A stretch of DNA of 20,897 nt from QHBQ01 sp038230695 (GTDB taxonomy: Bacteria; Chloroflexota; Chloroflexia; QHBQ01), in contig JBBRMT010000059.1 of assembly GCA_038230695.1 (NCBI GenBank), positions 1 to 20,897 on the forward strand, given 5' to 3'. The position numbers and the translations under genes are program-made. Under the pieces are notes generated by a model. It did no database searches. It had not been told where the DNA came from and saw only the letters and a list, made by a program, of their open reading frames with translations. The stretch's first letter is position 1; the number at the start of each line of letters is the position of its first letter. Below are positions 8,391 to 14,746 of the stretch, piece after piece.

Positions 8391-8455
8391 ACAATTCGAG
8401 GCAACAAACGACGGCAGAACCAACGGCGGCCTGCGATCCACGCAGGCTGCCTTTT
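8391..8455 (+). ncRNA. Candidate short RNA (about 65 nt)
   Basis: The interval runs from the predicted start after the extended -10 box to the T-run of an intrinsic terminator. The first 34 nt are A-rich and largely unstructured (CAACAAACGACGGC and similar), followed by the terminator hairpin. That layout resembles many small regulatory RNAs. No known RNA family was recognised. An alternative is an attenuated leader of comB, whose start lies 170 bp downstream. Confidence 0.35.
8425..8455 (+). terminator. Intrinsic terminator
   Basis: An 11-bp stem (GGCGGCCTGCG at 8425-8435 with CGCAGGCTGCC at 8441-8451, one G-U pair) closes a 5-nt loop and is followed at once by TTTTATTATT. It lies inside the inverted-repeat element, upstream of comB. 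Confidence 0.8.
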
Positions 8456-8564
8456 ATTATTGAATAAGGTTGTCGAATGGTTCTGTTTATGGTGTAAATT
8501 GAGACAGGGCGAACAACGGTTCGCCCCTACAGAATATGTTCGGTTGCACCGTTATTCAGCCCAG

Positions 8565-8587
8565 GGTGAACAACGGTTCGCTCATAC
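8565..8587. repeat. Third copy of the GGGCGAAC palindrome
   Basis: GTGAACAACGGTTCGCTCAT plus TAC repeats the end of the inverted-repeat element (8508-8530) with three or four changes, 57 bp downstream of it and just ahead of the comB ribosome binding site. The consensus unit is itself a hairpin: GGGCGAAC, loop AACG, GTTCGCCC. Confidence 0.7.
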
Positions 8588-8624
8588 AGATTCAAATTTC
8601 AACTTTCAACTTCGGAGGTATGGC

Positions 8625-9839
8625 TTGAACATCGAAATGGCTTTGCTGCCAGGGCTGGTGCGCGACACGCCGCGTCAGGTTTGCATCGTGGTGGATGTGC
8701 TGCGGGCAACCAGCACGATTAGCGCGTTCTTCGAGCGCGGAGTGCGTGAGATCCATCTGGGCGCGAATCTTGACGAGGTACGAGCGATTGGCGCACGGCT
8801 GGGCGATTGCCTGCTTGCTGGGGAGCGCGGTGGGATGGCTCCGCCGGGGTTCGACTTCAGCAACTCGCCCACCCAGATTTTGCGGGCTAATGCCGCGCTG
8901 CTAGAGGGTCGCACTGTGGCCTTCAGCACGACAAATGGCACGCGGGCGCTGCGTCAGCTAGTAGCCGAGGGCGCTCCCCTGGTGTTGACTGGCTGCGTGC
9001 GCAACGGCCCGGCGGTGGCAAAGCTGGCGATTGCCGAGGCGCGACGGCGCGGCTGCGATGTTACCGTGGTTGCCAGCGGGCGCGAAAATGGCTCCAAGGT
9101 CTGCCTGGACGACGTGATCGCCTGTGGCTACCTCGTCCACCTGCTGCGTCAGGGCGCGAAGCTGGACAACCGCCCTGCCAGCGCGGTGGCCCAACTTATG
9201 GCCGAGGACGACGACCCCGACTATGTGCAACTCGACCACGCCGCCACCGATCTAGGCGACTACGCGGGCGATGAGGAGGAGGAAGACTACGAGGATGAGC
9301 AGCGCAACGCGATTACTCGCTATCCCTTCATCCCCTGGAACGCGGTCAGTAGCAGTGGCGAGAAGTCGCCCACCCCGCGCATGGCCGAGGAGGGCGCAAC
9401 CCTGGCCCTGCGCCTCTACCAATCCTACATCAGCGAGTACAACGATAACCCCACCCAACCCAGCCGTCGCGCCTTCCTGGCCGCCTTCAACGAGTGCAGC
9501 GGCGGCCACCACTTGCTACGCTACGGCTGGGCTGCCGACACCGCCGCCGTATCCGAGGCGGGCGTGACCGAGATCGTGCCGTATGTGGATAGCAGTGGTG
9601 ATGGGCTAATCTTGCGCCCTGTTGCCAGCGGGATGTTACAACCGCATCCCTTAATTTCCCCTGCGGCAACCTTACCATCGCATCGAGGGCGCGGCGGGCA
9701 ATGTCACCGCCGGGGTCGAGGTCTTGCGCCCACATTAGTTGGTCGCGGGCGGCGACATTTTCGTGAAGCGCGGCGTAGACAACGCCCAGGTGGTAGTGGC
9801 TGCGGGCGGAGGTGGGGTCGAGCGCGGCAGCGCGGGTGA
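8625..9839 (+). CDS. comB: 2-phosphosulfolactate phosphatase-like (ComB), with acidic insertion and antisense tail
   Basis: ComB hydrolyses 2-phosphosulfolactate to sulfolactate and needs Mg2+. The start is the TTG at 8625, 6 bp after CGGAGG; the frame is open further upstream only through repeats. Family motifs are VDVLRATSTISAFFERG (23-39), LLAGERGGMAPPGFDFSNSP (63-82), STTNGTRAL (101-109) and LDDVIACGYLV (161-171). The closing motif is LLRYGWAADTAAVSE...VPYVD (297-322). The usual length is about 240 residues. Here an acidic insertion (about 194-260, with EDDDPDY and DEEEEDYEDE) lengthens the core, and the family region ends near residue 335. The remaining 70 or so Arg-rich residues are antisense to the TPR gene and are probably not a natural tail. 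See the finding on the overlap. Confidence 0.8.
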   Translation: MNIEMALLPGLVRDTPRQVCIVVDVLRATSTISAFFERGVREIHLGANLDEVRAIGARLGDCLLAGERGGMAPPGFDFSNSPTQILRANAALLEGRTVAFSTTNGTRALRQLVAEGAPLVLTGCVRNGPAVAKLAIAEARRRGCDVTVVASGRENGSKVCLDDVIACGYLVHLLRQGAKLDNRPASAVAQLMAEDDDPDYVQLDHAATDLGDYAGDEEEEDYEDEQRNAITRYPFIPWNAVSSSGEKSPTPRMAEEGATLALRLYQSYISEYNDNPTQPSRRAFLAAFNECSGGHHLLRYGWAADTAAVSEAGVTEIVPYVDSSGDGLILRPVASGMLQPHPLISPAATLPSHRGRGGQCHRRGRGLAPTLVGRGRRHFREARRRQRPGGSGCGRRWGRARQRG

Positions 9840-11217
9840 GTGGGTTCAAGCCCGCGCCCACCGCGTTAGGTTGGCAGAGATGTTCCGCCCAACCCTGGGC
9901 ATCCAGGCCACCGGCATTGCCTTCCAGCCCAGCGGCTTCCGCCACCTGTGCGCCGGTACTGTTGCAGAGGTTGTAGCCGGTATCCAGATAGAAGTTCGCC
10001 AACCGCGCCTTCGGTGAGAGGCCGCCCAACGCGGGCTTACCCTGGGCTAGCCCCGCGAACACGGTTAGCTGCTGCTCCGCCGCCGCATAGTCGCCCTGGT
10101 CAAGGGCCAGGTTGTAGTAGTCGAGGTAGAGCAGCGGGTCGGTGGGGTTGGCATCGCGGGCGGCATCGAGTTCGTGCTGCGCCCGTGGCAAGTCGGGCGT
10201 GGTCAAGCTGAGGTAGTAATCGGCGTATAGGTGGTGGGCAAGGCCGCTGTTGGGGTCAATCTTCAGCGCCTGCTGCAAGTCGGCTTGCGCTCCGGTGTTG
10301 TCGCTATTCTGCCGTAGGCAGACGCTGCGGTAGGCGAACAGCGCGGCTTGAGGGCGGCTGGGGTTCATGCTCTGCACGGCGCGATCCAGCGTAGTGGTCG
10401 CCAACCCGCACTGGTTCGCCGCGATGTAGGCTGCGCCGAGCGCCGTCAGCCGGGCGGTATCATCGCTAGCGGCAGCCAGTCCTTGCGCCAGGGTAGCGGC
10501 AAAGGCGGTTGCCGCTGCTTTCAGTTCGGGCAGGGTTAGCGCGTGCATGATGCCGATGGTGTTGGTAAGGTTGTTGCTGGCGTGCCATAGCGTGGCATAG
10601 TATATCGCCCTCTGGCGGTCGCTGGCTGCATCGAACGGCACGAAGTCCCACCCCGGCTGCGAGCCTGAGGGGTTGTTTGCAGGGGGTTGATCATAAGCGG
10701 CATTGATGCGTTGGTAAGAGGCGTTGGCGGCAGCAAAGTCGCCCCGCTCCCATTGCGCTTCGGCGAGGCGGCGATTGCTGATGCGGTAGATGGTGGCGGG
10801 GGTGCTGAGGTTGGCGGCAGTATGCAGGTAGACGCTGCCATCCTGTCCCATTGCGGCAGCAGCCCTGCCAATCAGGGTGAGGGTGGCGGCGTGCCAGGTG
10901 GGATCGGTATCGCGCAGCAGCGGTTCGCTGAGGCTGACCGCATCAGCGTATTGGTGCAGCGCGTAGTCGGCCCGCGCCAGACCCAGGCGAGCGTTGCGGT
11001 TGGCAGGGTCGTGGTCGAGCGCCGCATTATATGCCGCTGCGGCGTAGTGATAGCGGCCCGCATCCATCCAGGCATCGGCGCGGCTGATTAGAAAATCGTC
11101 GCTGGGGCGTAGCAGCAGCCATAGCGTTACGCCCACCAACGCGGCGACAAACGCGACCTGCGCCGCGCTGATAAGGGCGCGGCGGGTGGTGGGGGCTAGC
11201 GCGGACGGTTGTTCCAT
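9487..11217 (-). CDS. Membrane-anchored TPR protein
   Basis: This 576-residue protein has a short cytoplasmic start, one membrane helix (about 15-36) and then alpha-helical TPR-type repeats, for example AGRYHYAAAAYNAALDHDPANRNARLGLARA (52-82), ALFAYRSVCLRQNSDNTGAQADLQQALKIDPNSGLAHHLYA and SARSHYHLGVVYAALHENVAARDQLMWAQDLDP. TPR arrays are protein-binding scaffolds; no enzyme domain is seen. The recognisable protein ends near DAMVRLPQGK (about 9655). The last 55 residues or so are Arg/His-rich and antisense to comB. The ATG overlaps the end of the CvpA-like gene by 22 bp and has no good ribosome binding site, pointing to translational coupling in the GH57-CvpA-TPR operon. Confidence 0.8.
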   Translation of the reverse strand: MEQPSALAPTTRRALISAAQVAFVAALVGVTLWLLLRPSDDFLISRADAWMDAGRYHYAAAAYNAALDHDPANRNARLGLARADYALHQYADAVSLSEPLLRDTDPTWHAATLTLIGRAAAAMGQDGSVYLHTAANLSTPATIYRISNRRLAEAQWERGDFAAANASYQRINAAYDQPPANNPSGSQPGWDFVPFDAASDRQRAIYYATLWHASNNLTNTIGIMHALTLPELKAAATAFAATLAQGLAAASDDTARLTALGAAYIAANQCGLATTTLDRAVQSMNPSRPQAALFAYRSVCLRQNSDNTGAQADLQQALKIDPNSGLAHHLYADYYLSLTTPDLPRAQHELDAARDANPTDPLLYLDYYNLALDQGDYAAAEQQLTVFAGLAQGKPALGGLSPKARLANFYLDTGYNLCNSTGAQVAEAAGLEGNAGGLDAQGWAEHLCQPNAVGAGLNPLTRAAALDPTSARSHYHLGVVYAALHENVAARDQLMWAQDLDPGGDIARRALDAMVRLPQGKLRDAVVTSRWQQGARLAHHHCYPHTARSRSRPPRIRRRCRQPSRSVASGGRRCTR

Positions 11218-11696
11218 ATTTGTTGCAGATCGGGCGGAAGGAAAGCGACGATAAAGGAGAAGATATTGAGCAGCAGCGGAGCGAGCCTTGAGCCAGTGAT
11301 GGCATCCTGGAGAAAGGGGGCGGGAAAGATAATGCCACCCACGATGACTACCTCCACCACGATGAGAAACTGGATGAAGCCCAGCGCTGCGCCGAGGATG
11401 TGGTCAACCAGGCCGAAGAAGAGCAAATTGGATGCAAGTTGCGCCGCGCTGGCGGCGATGCCGATGGCGATGCTAACCCCCAGGGCAATCAGCAGGAAGC
11501 CTGCCGCATTGCGGGCAGTCTGGTCCTGGATGAAGGGGCTGACGATGCCCGCGCCCACGCTGTAGAAGTGCGCCGCCAGCCAGATCGAGAGAAACAGGCC
11601 AAAGATACTGACCACCTGACGAATCAGCCCCCAGAAGAAACCGGCGGCAGTGGCGACAATCGCGCCAACAATGATGGTAAGGTCGAACCAGTTCAA
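11196..11696 (-). CDS. CvpA-family membrane protein
   Basis: This 166-residue protein has four hydrophobic segments (about 6-24, 28-47, 64-88, 105-128) and begins LNWFDLTIIVGAIVATAAGFFWG, then RQVVSIFGLFLSIWLA. The 'N-x-x-D', then 'G-x-x-RG/Q' layout is typical of CvpA/colicin V production proteins, inner-membrane proteins of poorly defined role. The reading frame is open for 300 codons further upstream, but that part is antisense-free shadow of the GH57 gene in another frame. The start is a TTG (caa at 11694-11696) that overlaps the GH57 stop codon by two bases and has AAGGTGGG upstream. Position and overlap indicate tight coupling with GH57 upstream and the TPR gene downstream. Confidence 0.75.
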   Translation of the reverse strand: MNWFDLTIIVGAIVATAAGFFWGLIRQVVSIFGLFLSIWLAAHFYSVGAGIVSPFIQDQTARNAAGFLLIALGVSIAIGIAASAAQLASNLLFFGLVDHILGAALGFIQFLIVVEVVIVGGIIFPAPFLQDAITGSRLAPLLLNIFSFIVAFLPPDLQQIWNNRPR

Positions 11697-13957
11697 TCGT
11701 CTATCCCACCTTGCACCGCTTCGGCGCGGTAATGAAGGATCACCCGCCAGCTTTCGCCCGCCTGCAAGGTGAACGACCAGTGCGGCAGCAGGCAGGAAGC
11801 CTGATAGACTCGCTCGAAACCCGCCTCCGAGTTTTGCACCGTTTCGATGGGCAGCCGCCAGAGGGTGCAAGGCTTGTCCCACGCAATGCTGACCTGCACC
11901 CCAAACCAGCCGTTGATCAGCGTGACCGCCCGCGCTTCTTTGCTTTCGCCGATCGAGGCCAGGTCGGCATCCGAGCCGTAGGGTCGTTCGCCGTTTATCA
12001 AATAATAGCTGTCGGGTGCGTGGCCGCTGAGGAGCGCCAGATTCTGCTCCATCCCGAAGGTGAGGCTGTGCGTCTTGTCGCCGGCATTGGTTATGGTGTA
12101 ATCTACGCTGAAGTCGCTGGCATCGGCGTGGATGCTGACCACTTTCTGCACTGCAATGGGCGCGAAGTCCGGCCCATCCCAGACGTGGCCCGCCCGTTGC
12201 ATCGTTACCACCGCCAGGCCGCTGCCCTCCTGATGCTCCACCTGTACGCCGTAGGGCTGATTGACGAAATCGCCCTGTTCGCCGTAGTGCGACTCGTAGA
12301 AGCTCTGCAACGATGTGTCGGCGTTGATGAAGTGATCGAGCAAGCCGACGCGCTGGTGCCAGTCGTAGAACAACTTTTGCTCCAGCCCCGGCTCCTTCAT
12401 CGCCACAATATCGTGGGCGTTCTTGACCTCGCCATGTTCGCCGCCATCGGTGCCTTGACCGCTCGGCCCGGTGCCGCCCGCGCTGGCCTGGCCCTCGGCC
12501 TGCTGCCCTTGCTTCGCCACTGCTTCGGTAAGGGTGCGATGGTATGCCTCCTCCCGTCGCGTCATGGTGTTGAGCAGGTTGAAGCTGCGCGGACGCAAGT
12601 CCCACTCGTAGAGTGACCCGCCGAACGATGGTTGCAGGTAGATGGTTTGGGCTGCGCCGCTAATCAGCGCCTCGTTGTGGCCGTCGGTATTGAGGTCGGT
12701 CAATTCCACTTCCAGCTTGCCCGCCAGCTTACCGCCATCTTTGACCGTGTGGTTGGTGTCGAAGCTGATGCCATCGGCTGCATTCTCCGCGCTGATCAGT
12801 TCACCGAAGGTGCCAGTGCGAATGTGCGGATAGTAGATACCACCGAATAGCCCGTGCCAATAGGGGCAGTTGCATTGCCCGCGCCAGAGGTGATCCAACG
12901 CGGCCTCACGGGCTGCGCCTTCCTTCATCGCGTAGACCTTGTGATGCACCTTGAGCATCTTCTTGTGCATATTGTTGATTTCGGGGTACTTGACCATCAT
13001 GTTGCGCCAGAATCCGCCGCGCATAAAGCGCATGATACTCTTGTCGCGCTCATCCTTGCTCTCGCCCATCTGGTGCAGCAGTTGGTGAAAGTCGAAGCTG
13101 AGGGCGGGGGGCAACGCCCACTCGGTCATCTCGATGTAGCTGGCGGTGGGCAGATAAATGCGGCCAATGGGCGGATGCTCGGCCATGTACTGTGATAGAT
13201 GGGCGGTTTCCAGCCAGGCGGCGTTCTGCTCTAGCGCGGTGAAGAAACGCTCCACCCATTGTTCGTCGCCGTAGCAATAATCATACGTCCCCGGCCACAG
13301 CCCGAACTTCTCGCCGTCGTCGCCCATCACTGCGATCTGTCCATCGCGCAGGTTGTCACGCAGGAACTCGATAATCTCCTCGACTGGCCGCCAGGGGATG
13401 CGATAGCGTAGCGGCTGGCCGGTGGCGAAGATATTGACGGTGCGGCCCTGCTCCTCGGTAACATAATAGCCATACAGGTCGTCATCATTCAGACCCACCG
13501 ACTTGAAGTGGTTGTCGTCCACGATGGTGTAGCTGATGCCCGCCTCGTTGATGTAGCGAGGCAGGGTCGGCTCCCAGACCCGCTCGGCCAGCCACATCCC
13601 CTTTGGCTCATAGCCAAAGTCCTCGCGCACTTCGCTTACCATACGCTTAATCTGGCCCACTTTGTCAGCATCGGGCAGGGCTGCCAGGATCGGCTCGTAA
13701 TAGCCGCCCGCCATAATCTCAAGTTGGCCGCGCTGCACCAAAGCAGCGACGCGGCTGAGATAGACGGGGCGGTTCTTCCGCATCCATTCCACCAGCGGCC
13801 CAGTATTGTGCAAGGTGACGCGCACACCAGGGTGCCGCTCCAGCGCGGCCAGCATCGGCTCATAAGACTTCTCGTAAGCCTCAGCGAACACTGAATCGAA
13901 GTTGCCAATTGGCTGATGGTTGTGCAACGCCAGCGCGAAGTAGACTTTCCTGGGCAT
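11693..13957 (-). CDS. GH57 glycoside hydrolase (4-alpha-glucanotransferase/alpha-amylase type)
   Basis: This 754-residue enzyme acts on alpha-1,4-glucans such as glycogen or maltodextrin. GH57 motifs in order: HNHQP (12-16), the nucleophile E125 in GMWLAERVWEP, and the acid/base Asp at 213/214 in MGDDGEKFGLWPGT. The spacing matches the Thermococcus litoralis 4-alpha-glucanotransferase. A helical central domain (about 280-400, DUF1925-like) has the QCNCPYWHGLFGGIYYPH segment. A beta-rich C-terminal part (DUF1926-like, about 410-750) follows. A Gly/Gln/Ser-rich insertion at about 480-510 (QGQQAEGQASAGGTG) is not expected in the fold and is probably a surface loop. No signal peptide is seen, so it is cytosolic. 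AGGAGC precedes the ATG. It is first in an operon with CvpA-like and TPR genes. Confidence 0.9.
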   Translation of the reverse strand: MPRKVYFALALHNHQPIGNFDSVFAEAYEKSYEPMLAALERHPGVRVTLHNTGPLVEWMRKNRPVYLSRVAALVQRGQLEIMAGGYYEPILAALPDADKVGQIKRMVSEVREDFGYEPKGMWLAERVWEPTLPRYINEAGISYTIVDDNHFKSVGLNDDDLYGYYVTEEQGRTVNIFATGQPLRYRIPWRPVEEIIEFLRDNLRDGQIAVMGDDGEKFGLWPGTYDYCYGDEQWVERFFTALEQNAAWLETAHLSQYMAEHPPIGRIYLPTASYIEMTEWALPPALSFDFHQLLHQMGESKDERDKSIMRFMRGGFWRNMMVKYPEINNMHKKMLKVHHKVYAMKEGAAREAALDHLWRGQCNCPYWHGLFGGIYYPHIRTGTFGELISAENAADGISFDTNHTVKDGGKLAGKLEVELTDLNTDGHNEALISGAAQTIYLQPSFGGSLYEWDLRPRSFNLLNTMTRREEAYHRTLTEAVAKQGQQAEGQASAGGTGPSGQGTDGGEHGEVKNAHDIVAMKEPGLEQKLFYDWHQRVGLLDHFINADTSLQSFYESHYGEQGDFVNQPYGVQVEHQEGSGLAVVTMQRAGHVWDGPDFAPIAVQKVVSIHADASDFSVDYTITNAGDKTHSLTFGMEQNLALLSGHAPDSYYLINGERPYGSDADLASIGESKEARAVTLINGWFGVQVSIAWDKPCTLWRLPIETVQNSEAGFERVYQASCLLPHWSFTLQAGESWRVILHYRAEAVQGGIDD

Positions 13958-14004
13958 GATTGCTCCTGTATCATAGGCGGATTGCGGCGAATTACATCGC
14001 GCTT

Positions 14005-14034
14005 ATCATACCATAAGGCAAGGGTAGTTGGCAA
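14005..14034 (-). promoter_or_regulatory. Promoter of the GH57 operon
   Basis: On the minus strand TTGCCA (14029-14034) and TATGAT (14005-14010) are 18 bp apart, with TGG before the -10 box (extended -10). It lies just after the terminator of the zinc-ribbon gene, so the GH57 operon appears to be separately transcribed. Confidence 0.65.
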
Positions 14035-14035
14035 A

Positions 14036-14062
14036 CAAAAACGCCGCCCAGTGATGGGCGGC
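14036..14062 (-). terminator. Intrinsic terminator of the zinc-ribbon gene
   Basis: On the minus strand GCCGCCC and GGGCGGC form a perfect 7-bp stem with a 6-nt loop, followed by GTTTTTGTTT. It lies about 50 bp after the stop codon of the zinc-ribbon gene and before the GH57 promoter. Confidence 0.85.
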
Positions 14063-14074
14063 ATTGGTGTAACT

Positions 14075-14109
14075 CCCTCGCCCCTTGTGGGAGAGGGATG
14101 GGGTGAGGG
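14075..14109. repeat. GC-rich palindromic repeat
   Basis: CCCTCGCCCC (14075-14084) pairs with GGGGTGAGGG (14100-14109) except for one G-T pair, around a 15-nt G-rich loop (GTGGGAGAGGG). It sits between the zinc-ribbon stop codon and its terminator. Sequences of this kind (CCCTCACCCC...GGGAGAGGG) are dispersed repeats in many genomes, and similar elements recur here in truB, ribF and after folC. Confidence 0.65.
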
Positions 14110-14112
14110 GTA

Positions 14113-14469
14113 TTAGTATCGCGCTGGGCGATGGTTCTGGAAGCAGTCATTGCAGTAGACGGGGCGACCGCTGGTCGGCTGGAACGGCACCTGGGTCTCA
14201 CGACCACAATCGGCGCAAGTCACGCTGAACATCTCGCGTGAGCCGCCGCCACCACCGCCGCCGCGTGCGCCATAGCCACCACCGCCACCGCCACCACGAT
14301 TGCCGTAGCCACCGCCGCCGCGTGACGACTTGGCTGCGGCGCGGCAGTCGGGGCAACGCCCAGGCTGATTGGTTAGCCCACGCTCCGCGTAAAACTGCTG
14401 TTCGCCAGTGGTGAAGGTAAACTCGTTGCCGCACTCGCGGCACTGCAGGGGTCTGTCCTGATAAGACAT
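14113..14469 (-). CDS. Double zinc-ribbon protein with RGG linker
   Basis: This 118-residue protein has two CxxC...CxxC modules. The first has C10, C13, C39 and C42 with the conserved FTFTTGEQQFYAERGL spacer. The second has C85, C88, C106 and C109 in TCADCGRETQVPFQP...VYCNDCF. The 30-residue linker (about 50-79) is nearly all Gly with Arg and Tyr (GYGNRGG, GYGARGG), an RGG-type RNA-binding stretch. Each module is likely to bind one Zn2+. Proteins of this layout are common in Chloroflexota and are of unknown function; RNA binding, perhaps as a cold-shock or translation factor, is inferred. GAGGAG lies 13 bp before the ATG. The long structured leader suggests post-transcriptional control. Confidence 0.8.
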   Translation of the reverse strand: MSYQDRPLQCRECGNEFTFTTGEQQFYAERGLTNQPGRCPDCRAAAKSSRGGGGYGNRGGGGGGGYGARGGGGGGGSREMFSVTCADCGRETQVPFQPTSGRPVYCNDCFQNHRPARY

Positions 14470-14634
14470 GGTGTTACTTAGCTCCTCTGGTGGTCTCTGG
14501 ATACGGTTAATAAGGTTAATGCTCTAGTCGTCCTGGTTCATCTAGGCCACCGTTTCCCACGACCACCGATTGGGAGCAAGGAGACTATGCGCGGGACCTA
14601 TCCGCGCCACAAGATGCAGACCTGCGCGACACGC
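14470..14634 (-). promoter_or_regulatory. Long structured 5' leader of the zinc-ribbon gene
   Basis: From the predicted start near 14634 to the ATG is about 165 nt with no ORF. It contains a GC-rich hairpin (GCGCGG...CCGCGC, near 14590-14611) and a GTCGT...ACGAC pairing around GGGAAACGGTGGCC. No known riboswitch was recognised. A leader this long ahead of a nucleic-acid-binding protein recalls cold-shock mRNAs, but that is inference. Confidence 0.4.
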
Positions 14635-14639
14635 TTCAA

Positions 14640-14668
14640 AGTATAACATAAATGAAAAATAAATACAA
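14640..14668 (-). promoter_or_regulatory. Promoter of the zinc-ribbon gene
   Basis: On the minus strand TTGTAT (14663-14668) and TATACT (14640-14645) are 17 bp apart, with TG one base before the -10 box. The region is AT-rich and shared with the divergent truB promoter. Confidence 0.6.
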
Positions 14669-14701
14669 TACTTCTAGCACACAATCTTTCAAAATCGGAT
14701 G

Positions 14702-14710
14702 TGGTATAAT
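14702..14710 (+). promoter_or_regulatory. Extended -10 promoter of truB
   Basis: TGG followed by TATAAT (14705-14710) forms an extended -10 box 36 bp before the truB start codon. No good -35 box is present. Confidence 0.65.
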
Positions 14711-14746
14711 CTTATGCCGAGACTGAACTGAAAGGGAGAATCGAAC

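Larger units (their letters stand above)
8267..8530. mobile_element. MITE-like element with 42-bp terminal inverted repeats
   Basis: The left end (8267-8308) and the reverse complement of the right end (8489-8530) match at 36 of 42 positions: 20 identical bases (starting GTAGGGGCGAACC), a variable 9-bp block, then 13 identical bases (CAATTTACACCAT). The 180-bp centre holds an extended -10 box and a strong terminator but no coding signal. Size, long inverted ends and lack of a transposase fit a non-autonomous miniature element. No clear target-site duplication is visible at these exact boundaries. Confidence 0.6.

Noticed and set aside
8340..8624. Upstream extension of the comB frame to 8340
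   Set aside because: It reads through the inverted-repeat element, a terminator and a further repeat copy. The TTG at 8625 has a good CGGAGG site and matches the family start.
8620..8628. Two-codon ORF ATG-GCT-TGA overlapping the comB start
   Set aside because: It is properly spaced for nothing (2 bp or less from the Shine-Dalgarno) and most likely coincidental.
11697..12605. 300-codon upstream extension of the CvpA-like frame
   Set aside because: It is a shadow of the GH57 gene in another frame: Arg/Gly-rich, no domain. Real similarity starts at the TTG at 11696.
11711..12616. Plus-strand 301-residue ORF
   Set aside because: It lies fully antisense to the conserved GH57 C-terminal domain and shows no recognisable motif.
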